Positions 1-5,314 of a stretch of 5,823 bases of DNA are shown in pieces. A program made the translations under genes and the position numbers. Below the pieces are notes generated by a model. That model ran no database searches, was not told the origin of the DNA, and was given only the letters and a program-made list of their open reading frames with translations. How positions within the stretch are numbered: position 1 is the first letter of the stretch; each line of letters starts with the position of its first letter. Source of the stretch: Ignavibacteriales bacterium (GTDB lineage Bacteria; Bacteroidota; Ignavibacteria; Ignavibacteriales; Ignavibacteriaceae); assembly GCA_020061995.1 (NCBI GenBank), contig JAGUXE010000149.1:1-5823 (forward strand), given 5' to 3'.

Positions 1-3
1 ATA

Positions 4-1287
4 ATGAAACTTATAATCACACTTTTTGTTCTTATTGCAACCTTATTAAACGTAGGTAATGCTCAGAATATAAATGGCAGAATAACATCTTCATATTATG
101 CATTTGAAAGAGCGGAATCGGAATCAATTTCGAATAAGTTTCTGAGATCATATCAGAATCTTTTATTGAATGTGAATTATGAAAAATTCAGTTTAAGAAC
201 TTCATTGAGTTTGGAAAATGACTTGATGAAGAAATTTGATTCGGATCCGCGCTTACGTTTTTTCTCACTCTATGTTGAAGGAAGAAACATTGCTGATCTT
301 TTTTCTTTTAAACTGGGAAGACAAACTTTATTTCATTCTGTTGCAAGTGGTTCATTCGACGGATTGATGTTGAATGTGAATAAAGAATACTTCAAAGTAT
401 CAGGCTATTTCGGTGGAAACGTTCCGGCTTATAACAAATTGGAATTAACCGATCAATTTGGAAAAGACTTTATTGCAGGAGCAAAATTAAATGTATTTCC
501 TTTAAAAGGTCTAAATGTTGGAATCGGTTATGTTCAAAAAGATTTTAAGCCTGAAGAATATACTACCCTACGACTCGATGAAGAGAATAATCCTTATCAA
601 GTTATTGTCGCTCGAGGTTCTTCTCAATTCAAATTCCTAACCGCTGAAGCAGGATTTACCCTGGAGAATTATTTTAGTAGTGACTTGAAATTTGACTACG
701 ATGTGAATTATGCAAGAACTCACAAGATAGAGTTTTTCGGAAGTTACTCACAAATAGAAGATCTGGCAATCAACTTCTATTATAATTTTAGGGAACCATT
801 AATCAGATACAACTCATATTTTACAATTTTCAATAATATTGAAAATACATCCGAGATTGAATTAGGTGCAGATTATAAGCTAAATAAATATTTTTCATTT
901 TCCGGTAGATACGGTAATGTAAATTATTCTGATGAAAATTCTCAAAGAATCACACTCGGTATTTTCAGCAGATATGCTTCCGTGTCATATAGAAAAAATT
1001 TAGGTTATGCGGGTGAATTAGATGGATTATCCCTTTCATCTGCATATACTTTTTTAGATGGACTTGTAACTCCAAGTTTGGCGCTTAATTATTCTTCTTA
1101 TAAAGTAAGTTCAAGTTCCCCTAAAAACGAGTTAATGGCAATTTCGGCTGGTTTTAATGTACGTCCTTGGCGAATTTTATCTCTTGATTTGCAAGGACAA
1201 TATGTTAACAACAAAATTTATAAGAATGATTACAGATTATTCTTGAAAGTTAATTATTGGTTTAACACTAACTTAGATGTGTTGTAA
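4..1287 (+). CDS. Outer-membrane beta-barrel protein, putative porin of a porin-cytochrome conduit
   Basis: The protein has 427 residues. The first 20 form a clear Sec signal peptide: Lys2, a hydrophobic core, and a cut probably after Gly-Asn-Ala, before Gln21. The rest is rich in alternating polar/hydrophobic stretches with many Tyr, Phe, Asn and Ser, as in transmembrane beta strands, and has no hydrophobic helix. An LGRQ segment (104-107) followed by FDGL (118-121) resembles the conserved strand/turn of several porin-like barrels. The last strand (about 411-420) ends in Tyr-Trp-Phe, like a barrel-assembly signal, although seven residues follow it. Length fits a barrel of roughly 16-20 strands, nearer the Geobacter OmbB class than the larger MtrB. 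The role is inferred from context: a sheath in the outer membrane holding the two cytochromes encoded directly downstream. The start follows from the signal peptide; its promoter lies outside the window. A general porin is the main alternative. Confidence 0.85.
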   Translation: MKLIITLFVLIATLLNVGNAQNINGRITSSYYAFERAESESISNKFLRSYQNLLLNVNYEKFSLRTSLSLENDLMKKFDSDPRLRFFSLYVEGRNIADLFSFKLGRQTLFHSVASGSFDGLMLNVNKEYFKVSGYFGGNVPAYNKLELTDQFGKDFIAGAKLNVFPLKGLNVGIGYVQKDFKPEEYTTLRLDEENNPYQVIVARGSSQFKFLTAEAGFTLENYFSSDLKFDYDVNYARTHKIEFFGSYSQIEDLAINFYYNFREPLIRYNSYFTIFNNIENTSEIELGADYKLNKYFSFSGRYGNVNYSDENSQRITLGIFSRYASVSYRKNLGYAGELDGLSLSSAYTFLDGLVTPSLALNYSSYKVSSSSPKNELMAISAGFNVRPWRILSLDLQGQYVNNKIYKNDYRLFLKVNYWFNTNLDVL

Positions 1288-1288
1288 A

Positions 1289-2320
1289 ATGAAGATAAAA
1301 TATTATTACGGAATTTTGACTGTTTTACTTTTATCCGCTTTAATCTTTTCAGCTTCTACTTCTTTAATAAATGAAGAGAAGGCTAACGGATCAAAAATAA
1401 AATTTTCTCATAAGTTGCATAGTGAATTGGCTGATTGTAAAACATGTCACTCCCCTATCGCTGCAGCTAACACTTTAACTGATCGACTATTACCTCTAAA
1501 AGAGGATTGCAAAACTTGTCATGACGTTGAAGATACAGAAACATGTAATACTTGTCATTACGAAGATGTTTATGAAGCACTCACACCCAAAAAATCGGAA
1601 TTGTTGTTCAATCACAAACTTCATTTAACAATCAATTTAGAGTGTACAGATTGTCATAGAGGAGTTACAGATTTTGATAATATATCTGAAGCGAAGCAAA
1701 AAAATCCTCCTATGGAAAATTGTTATTCGTGTCATAATGATAAATCAGTTGCATCTAATGCTTGTGAATCATGCCATATTTCAACTTTAAATCTAACCCC
1801 ACAAACTCATAAGGTAGTAGATTTTAAGAAATCTCACAAAATACTTGCAAATGCAAAAGATGCAAATTGTGTAATGTGCCATGATAATAACTCATGTGAA
1901 TCGTGCCATGTAGGTACTTCAATGCTAAAAGCCGGAGTCGGTTTCGAAATGAATCTCCCTTTCTCTCCTACCGGATTTGTAGATGGCGCAACTCAGCAAC
2001 AGATTACGAGAGTCCATGATTTGAATTATCGTTATACTCATGGAATTGATCTCAAAGGAAAAAATTCAGAATGTCAAACATGTCATCAGATTGAAGTTTT
2101 TTGTATTGATTGCCATAATACCACTTCCGGAGATATTTCTCTCGGAGGTATTATGCCATCAACTCACCTTTCACCTACCTTTGTACTTATTGGGAAAGGT
2201 TCAGGGGGTGGAGAACATGCTCGTCTCGCAAGACGCGACCTTGAAAGATGCATCTCATGTCATGATACAAGAAGTGCTGATCCTGTTTGTGTAACCTGTC
2301 ATACTGACGTTTTAAAATGA
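1289..2320 (+). CDS. Secreted dodecaheme c-type cytochrome
   Basis: From ATG 1289 the protein has 343 residues. An N-terminal hydrophobic segment (about 7-23) acts as signal peptide or anchor. Twelve CXXCH heme sites begin at Cys50, 74, 86, 119, 145, 159, 194, 203, 262, 272, 321 and 334. FSHKLH (39-44) and FNHKLH (107-112) match the Phe-x-His-x-x-His pattern of class III (c3/c7-like) cytochromes, where those His are distal heme ligands. Hemes fall in an N-terminal group of eight and C-terminal pairs, separated by longer heme-free stretches (about 208-261 and 277-320); the second contains a Gly-rich GSGGG followed by HARLARRD. No lipobox is seen, so it is probably periplasmic, feeding electrons into the barrel encoded upstream. 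An ATG at 1277 would add Met-Cys-Cys-Lys and overlap the barrel gene. I prefer 1289, one base after that gene's stop, because it gives a cleaner signal peptide. No strong ribosome binding site is visible, so coupled translation is likely. Confidence 0.93.
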   Translation: MKIKYYYGILTVLLLSALIFSASTSLINEEKANGSKIKFSHKLHSELADCKTCHSPIAAANTLTDRLLPLKEDCKTCHDVEDTETCNTCHYEDVYEALTPKKSELLFNHKLHLTINLECTDCHRGVTDFDNISEAKQKNPPMENCYSCHNDKSVASNACESCHISTLNLTPQTHKVVDFKKSHKILANAKDANCVMCHDNNSCESCHVGTSMLKAGVGFEMNLPFSPTGFVDGATQQQITRVHDLNYRYTHGIDLKGKNSECQTCHQIEVFCIDCHNTTSGDISLGGIMPSTHLSPTFVLIGKGSGGGEHARLARRDLERCISCHDTRSADPVCVTCHTDVLK

Positions 2321-3201
2321 AAGAAGCTGGAAATAAAATGAATATGATGATAAAATTTCTTTCTGTCACAGTATTACTGATAACTTTTATTGGTTGCAGT
2401 GATTTACAAACCGATATTCCTGTTCCTGTCAATAAAATTTCTTTGCACACTGATGGTATTTCTGATGTTGAATCACCCGACTTTCATGGGAAATTAATTA
2501 AGAATAGTAATTGGGATATGAAACAGTGTCAAGATTGTCACGCTTCTGATTATTCAGGAGGGTTGGCTGGGAACAGTTGTTTGACTTGTCATACATCACC
2601 AAGTGGACCTGAAGCTTGTAATACTTGTCACGGTGATTTTACAATACCCGGACAAATCGCACCGCCTCGGGCAATTGACGGGCAATTCACAACTGATTAT
2701 CGTGGTGTCGGTGCACATGCAAAACATCTCTATACAAATACATTTGGAAAAACTTTAACATGTAATGTTTGTCATAGTGTACCGGCTTCGATTTATTCAG
2801 ATGGCCATCTAGATTCATCGCCACATGCGGAAGTAGTCTTAAATCATCTTGCATCTTTCAAAACCATAATCTCACCTCTTTATGATCCTAATACTTTGAC
2901 ATGTGCCAATACATATTGTCATGGCAATTTTACCTTTTATCGAGACTCCTCATTGAATAATAATTATGGTGTATATCTTGCCGATAAAATGGAAGGTAAT
3001 AACGTAACTGTAACATGGAATAAAGTTAATCAAAATCAAGCAGCATGTGGTACATGCCATGACTTACCACCAAAAGGACATAAGGTGTTTACTGCTGATC
3101 CGTTAAGGAATTGTAATCTTTGTCATGGAAGTGTTGTTGATGGAGATGGTAGAATTATTGATAAAAGTAAACATGTTAATGGTTTAGTTGACTTTAATTA
3201 A
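2317..3201 (+). CDS. Multiheme c-type cytochrome lipoprotein with CX4CH/CXXCH pair
   Basis: The product has 294 residues. A hydrophobic segment (about 12-26) ends in Phe-Ile-Gly-Cys27, a lipobox-like site (Phe at -3 is less usual), so the mature protein should be lipid-anchored at Cys27. Six CXXCH sites begin at Cys71, 88, 101, 149, 244 and 266. A seventh, CANTYCH (196-202), has four residues between the cysteines. The CX4CH then CGTCH arrangement, with a Trp (234) between and Pro-Pro-x-x-His after it, matches the CxxxxCH/CxxCH domain known from Geobacter cytochromes. The HAKH pair (134-137) and the HVNG-x-VDF ending also fit that group. Nine histidines lie outside the heme motifs, enough for bis-His ligation of seven hemes. 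It is probably the outer-membrane, possibly surface-exposed, end of the conduit. The ATG overlaps the preceding TGA as ATGA, which indicates translational coupling. Met8 at 2338, behind a weak GGAA, is an alternative start that gives a shorter signal peptide. Confidence 0.92.
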   Translation: MKEAGNKMNMMIKFLSVTVLLITFIGCSDLQTDIPVPVNKISLHTDGISDVESPDFHGKLIKNSNWDMKQCQDCHASDYSGGLAGNSCLTCHTSPSGPEACNTCHGDFTIPGQIAPPRAIDGQFTTDYRGVGAHAKHLYTNTFGKTLTCNVCHSVPASIYSDGHLDSSPHAEVVLNHLASFKTIISPLYDPNTLTCANTYCHGNFTFYRDSSLNNNYGVYLADKMEGNNVTVTWNKVNQNQAACGTCHDLPPKGHKVFTADPLRNCNLCHGSVVDGDGRIIDKSKHVNGLVDFN

Positions 3202-3246
3202 GTTTTCAATTGTCAGTTTCTTGAAATAGAGACTTGATTTTAAGAG

Positions 3247-3277
3247 AATGCTTCATTTAGAAAAATATTGAAGCATT
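3247..3277 (+). terminator. Weak hairpin after the cytochrome operon
   Basis: AATGCTTCA (3247-3255) pairs perfectly with TGAAGCATT (3269-3277) across a 13-base loop, 45 bases after the last cytochrome stop. The stem is AT-rich and the following tract (TCTTTAAA) is a poor U-run, so termination may be inefficient. It could instead be a regulatory stem in the leader of the MarR gene. Confidence 0.4.
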
Positions 3278-3286
3278 TCTTTAAAC

Positions 3287-3378
3287 AGAGATATTAATTT
3301 TATACGTATCTCAATGCAGTAACTAAAAAAGGTTCAATTGTGTGAATCAGATAAATTAAGTGTAATAATTAGTACTTA
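3287..3378 (+). promoter_or_regulatory. Candidate promoter/operator region of the MarR gene
   Basis: Several short inverted repeats cluster upstream of the regulator: GAGATA (3288-3293) with TATCTC (3307-3312), the 8-bp palindrome ATACGTAT (3302-3309), TTCA (3333-3336) with TGAA (3343-3346), and TAAGT (3357-3361) with ACTTA (3374-3378). MarR proteins usually bind imperfect palindromes of about 16-20 bp and often repress their own gene, so one of these could be the operator. In such AT-rich DNA short palindromes also arise by chance. I see no convincing -35/-10 pair; TTGTGT (3339-3344) and TAATAA (3363-3368) are only a weak match. Confidence 0.25.
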
Positions 3379-3384
3379 GGGGAT
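3378..3384 (+). promoter_or_regulatory. Ribosome binding site of the MarR gene
   Basis: AGGGGAT lies seven bases before the ATG at 3392. It is a much better Shine-Dalgarno match than anything before the cytochrome genes, and it fixes the start of the regulator. Confidence 0.7.
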
Positions 3385-3391
3385 AGTGTAA

Positions 3392-3838
3392 ATGGAAGAT
3401 AGAACTTATGTCGCAAATGCACTGGCTGAATTGACGTTTAAGCTTTTAGCTGGCTGCCATGAAAAAGAAGAAAAACTCGCAAAAGTGTATGGATTAACTC
3501 AAGCTGAATTTAGATGTCTTCGTCAAATTCATGAGAATGAAAATATTAACAATAAAGAGATTGCGGAACGGATGAATTTAAGTGCCAGCCGTTTAACTCG
3601 AATTATTGATGGATTGGTTCAAAAAGAATATGTAATACGGGAAATAGAGCCTAATGACAGAAGAAATATGAGAGTCTTTCTTTCTGCTAAAGGAACTCAT
3701 CTCGTTCAAAACTTAAACTTAGCGTATATCCACATTCATGAGGAAATACTAAAAAACATCGATATGGATCAGCATCAACCGTTGATTGTTGCAATGAAAC
3801 AATTGTTGAGTGCATTGGAAAAATGGATTGCTAAATAA
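3392..3838 (+). CDS. MarR-family transcriptional regulator
   Basis: The protein has 148 residues, the usual length for a MarR-family winged-helix dimer. N- and C-terminal helices (about 5-30 and 104-147) would form the dimer interface. The helix-turn-helix lies at about 53-81, with NKEIAERMNLS as first helix and turn and SRLTRIIDGLV as recognition helix. The wing at 82-101 holds the hallmark Asp89-Arg90-Arg91 followed by VFLSAKG. It should bind a palindromic operator, often its own promoter, and release it on binding a small ligand or on oxidation. Cys22, in the first helix, and Cys42 are present. Some MarR relatives (OhrR) sense peroxides through an N-terminal cysteine, but nothing here proves this. 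It is on the same strand as the cytochrome operon, 190 bases downstream with its own ribosome binding site. It may regulate the conduit, itself or distant genes; the ligand cannot be told from sequence. Confidence 0.93.
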   Translation: MEDRTYVANALAELTFKLLAGCHEKEEKLAKVYGLTQAEFRCLRQIHENENINNKEIAERMNLSASRLTRIIDGLVQKEYVIREIEPNDRRNMRVFLSAKGTHLVQNLNLAYIHIHEEILKNIDMDQHQPLIVAMKQLLSALEKWIAK

Positions 3839-3858
3839 AGTTGCAAAGGATATATATT

Positions 3859-3889
3859 AAAAAAAGAGAAGTTAATCTTCTCTTTTTTT
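3859..3889. terminator. Bidirectional rho-independent terminator
   Basis: A perfect 13-bp stem, AAAAAAAGAGAAG (3859-3871) with CTTCTCTTTTTTT (3877-3889), closes a five-base loop. The lower stem is A-T, so a T-tract follows the hairpin on either strand. It sits 20 bases after the MarR stop and 21 bases after the stop of the convergent sugar transferase gene, so it can serve both transcripts. Confidence 0.85.
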
Positions 3890-3910
3890 TAATACAGAGT
3901 TTAAACTTTT

Positions 3911-4549
3911 TTAGTAAGCGCCTTTACCTGAAACCACCACACTGAATGTTCGAAATAAAATACTAAGATCATTAGAGATAGTTCGATTTTTAATATACTC
4001 AATATCTAATCGACCTATTTCAGATAATGATAATTCACTTCGACCGGAAATCTGCCAGAGACCAGTAATACCTGGAAAAACTTCTCTTCGACCAAGAAGA
4101 TTATTATAATGGAGAAGTTTAGCAATTTCTGGTGGTAGTGGTCGTGGACCAACTAAATTCATTTCTCCTCTGATTACATTCAATAATTGTGGCAATTCAT
4201 CAATACTGAACCTTCTCGTAAATTTCGCAATCACTCCAATAATACGGGGATCATTAGTTAATCTTCCATATTTAACCCACTCCTCTTGTGCAGATGGATT
4301 TTCGTTGAGATATTTCTGCAAATAATTTTCGGCATCCAAAACCATCGTTCGTAATTTATACATGTGGAATAGAGAACCTTTTTTGCCTTCTCTGAGCTGT
4401 TTAATAAAAACTGCTCCAGGAGAATTTAAGTAAATATATAATCCAAAAGGTAGAAGAATGACAAAAGCGGGTATAAATAAAAATATTGCAATCAGCCTCT
4501 GAGTATATTCCCACCAAATCTGATTCTTATTATAATTCAAATGTTTCAA
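3911..4549 (-). CDS. Bacterial sugar transferase (undecaprenyl-phosphate phosphoglycosyl transferase)
   Basis: The protein has 212 residues and belongs to the monotopic phosphoglycosyl transferases (PglC/WcaJ C-terminal-domain type). These transfer a phospho-sugar from a UDP-sugar to undecaprenyl phosphate at the inner membrane, the first step of a glycan repeat unit. Visible hallmarks, in order: one hydrophobic membrane-inserted helix (about 17-41, with Pro27 and Pro34), NSPGAVFIKQLREG (42-55), YKLRTM (64-69), DPRI (100-103), the catalytic Asp117-Glu118 pair in SIDELPQ, GEMNLVGPRP (128-137), and PGITGLWQISGRS (159-171). It lacks the polytopic N-terminal domain of WbaP-like proteins, so it is the short form. 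The start is TTG at 4549; the upstream frame reaches a stop within eight codons without any ATG or GTG. The start overlaps the deacetylase TGA as TTGA, so translation is likely coupled. It is the last gene before the shared terminator. The sugar specificity cannot be read from sequence. Confidence 0.93.
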   Translation of the reverse strand: MKHLNYNKNQIWWEYTQRLIAIFLFIPAFVILLPFGLYIYLNSPGAVFIKQLREGKKGSLFHMYKLRTMVLDAENYLQKYLNENPSAQEEWVKYGRLTNDPRIIGVIAKFTRRFSIDELPQLLNVIRGEMNLVGPRPLPPEIAKLLHYNNLLGRREVFPGITGLWQISGRSELSLSEIGRLDIEYIKNRTISNDLSILFRTFSVVVSGKGAY

Positions 4550-4836
4550 ATTCTTACCATACGGACTATCTTAAACAATTCAGCATATTCAACCCCACAT
4601 TCCATTCCTCTGAATGCTGCTAATTTTTTTACAGATTCAATTGAAATTGGATGAGGGAAAGGATGTATCTGGCTTTGGTAAACCTCCAAAGCATTAAGTT
4701 TGTTATCAATAACCGATGATATATTGATATATAATTTCCCACCATTTGTTGATTTATCCCACCAACCCGAGTTTGTAGATTCGTAAGTTGCCACCATCAA
4801 TGGATGCTTTCTAGCCCCTGGTCTCATTGCTGCCAT
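4546..4836 (-). CDS. PIG-L/LmbE deacetylase, C-terminal part (downstream of the in-frame TAA)
   Basis: These 96 residues match the second half of PIG-L/LmbE proteins from glycan clusters. AAMRPG (2-7) is the Arg-Pro turn after the DH motif. ATYES (16-20) corresponds to the conserved Tyr-Glu. YINISSVIDNKLNALEVYQSQ (36-56) is the usual Asp/Asn-Ile-Ser then Lys-x-x-Ala-Leu-x-x-Tyr helix. PHPIS (61-65) and AAFRGMECGVEYAELFKIVR (73-92) match the conserved Pro-His-Pro-x-Ser and Arg-Gly-x-x-x-Gly-x-x-x-Ala-Glu-x-Phe ending. It has no zinc ligands of its own and cannot be an independent enzyme. ATG 4836 lies only three bases after the TAA, so termination-reinitiation could produce it as a separate chain; no Shine-Dalgarno site of its own is seen. 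Its TGA overlaps the TTG start of the sugar transferase. An automatic annotation may list it as a small hypothetical protein, which would miss its origin. Confidence 0.7.
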   Translation of the reverse strand: MAAMRPGARKHPLMVATYESTNSGWWDKSTNGGKLYINISSVIDNKLNALEVYQSQIHPFPHPISIESVKKLAAFRGMECGVEYAELFKIVRMVRI

Positions 4837-4839
4837 TGC

Positions 4840-5232
4840 TTATTCATAAGTTATACGATGGTCTAGATTATGATTTGGTTCTGGAATATAACATTCGTCG
4901 TATTCATTATCATTTAGTACAGTATCCAGCATCGTTACTATTTCCAATTCCGGAATGGTACTTAGCTTCATATCCTTTTCTGGGAATAACACTTTGGTAA
5001 TTGAAACTCCAAGACTACTTGCGGATGCCTTAAGTTCAGTAATTCTGTTTTCTGTTGTTGCCTTTTCATGCAGGTGACAATGTTTTACACCGCCTGTTGC
5101 CATTACAATTATGGTCACTTCAATTCCTTCTTTACTAGCAAGAGCAATCATTCCACCACATCCAATAACTTCATCATCTGCATGCGGTGAAATAATTAAA
5201 ATTCGTTTAGGAATTTTTCTATCAGCAAGCAT
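4840..5232 (-). CDS. PIG-L/LmbE deacetylase, N-terminal part (ends at the in-frame TAA)
   Basis: This 130-residue segment carries the active site. SPHADDE (15-21) is the family's first motif; by analogy with MshB, His17 and Asp20 bind zinc and Asp19 is the general base. GCGG (24-27) follows, then the Rossmann-like strand VTIIVMATGG (39-48), and NRITELKASASSLGV (62-76), the usual Arg-x-x-Glu-x-x-x-Ala-x-x-x-Leu-Gly helix. NLDH (122-125) near the end provides the third zinc ligand, His125; many relatives have HxDH here, and Asn in the first position occurs in glycan-cluster members. If made alone it would hold all metal ligands but lack the C-terminal half of the fold, so it is probably unstable or inactive. 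The ATG at 5232 is supported by a strong AGGAG nine bases upstream. The segment HCHLHEK (51-57) adds extra histidines near the site. Confidence 0.85.
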   Translation of the reverse strand: MLADRKIPKRILIISPHADDEVIGCGGMIALASKEGIEVTIIVMATGGVKHCHLHEKATTENRITELKASASSLGVSITKVLFPEKDMKLSTIPELEIVTMLDTVLNDNEYDECYIPEPNHNLDHRITYE

Positions 5233-5241
5233 TATAATTGT

Positions 5242-5246
5242 CTCCT
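5242..5246 (-). promoter_or_regulatory. Ribosome binding site of the deacetylase
   Basis: On the minus strand AGGAG lies nine bases before the ATG at 5232. This strong site decides the start of the PIG-L reading frame. Confidence 0.7.
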
Positions 5247-5262
5247 CTCAATATATGTTTTG

Positions 5263-5278
5263 GATTTAACGATAAATC
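5263..5278. repeat. Short perfect inverted repeat between methyltransferase and deacetylase
   Basis: GATTTA (5263-5268) and TAAATC (5273-5278) flank a four-base loop within the 82-base gap between the methyltransferase stop and the deacetylase start. On the minus strand it is not followed by a T-run, so it is unlikely to be a strong terminator. It may be an operator half-pair, a small RNA stem, or chance in AT-rich DNA. Confidence 0.3.
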
Positions 5279-5314
5279 TTAGATAAAGAAATAATTTAGG
5301 GGAGTTCATTCCAA

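Larger units (their letters stand above)
4546..5232 (-). pseudogene. PIG-L/LmbE-family deacetylase interrupted by an in-frame TAA
   Basis: The two reading frames 5232-4840 and 4836-4546 are in the same frame, separated only by TAA (4842-4840) and one GCA codon. Together they make about 228 codons, the normal size of a PIG-L/LmbE zinc deacetylase, and both halves match consecutive parts of that family. Reading through gives ITYE-stop-AMAAMRP, where relatives have an uninterrupted helix leading to Arg-Pro. TAA is one base away from CAA, AAA or GAA, so a single substitution explains it. No other damage is visible, so the lesion is recent, a sequencing or assembly error, or tolerated through reinitiation at ATG 4836. 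The enzyme class removes the N-acetyl group from an acetamido sugar. Here it would act on a sugar nucleotide or glycan intermediate with the neighbouring methyltransferase and sugar transferase. Natural readthrough cannot be excluded but nothing supports it. Confidence 0.75.

Noticed and set aside
1277..1288. Upstream ATG adding Met-Cys-Cys-Lys to the 12-heme cytochrome
   Set aside because: It overlaps the barrel gene and adds nothing to the signal peptide; ATG 1289 directly after the barrel stop is simpler. It cannot be fully excluded.
2040..2294. 84-codon + strand open frame inside the 12-heme cytochrome gene
   Set aside because: It lies wholly within the cytochrome gene in another frame, has no recognisable motif, and the CXXCH series proves the other frame is the coding one.
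1430..2310. Repeated short DNA words such as TGTCAT in the cytochrome genes, suggesting a repeat array
   Set aside because: They are the codons of successive CXXCH heme motifs with irregular spacing, not a DNA-level tandem repeat or CRISPR array.
2187..2450. 87-codon - strand open frame across the junction of the two cytochrome genes
   Set aside because: It is antisense to two well supported genes, has no ribosome binding site or family features, and is a shadow frame.
4840..4842. Stop-codon reassignment or selenocysteine/pyrrolysine-type recoding at the split deacetylase
   Set aside because: The codon is TAA, not TGA or TAG; TAA is used as a normal stop by the barrel, lipoprotein cytochrome, MarR and sugar transferase genes here, and no recoding stem is apparent.
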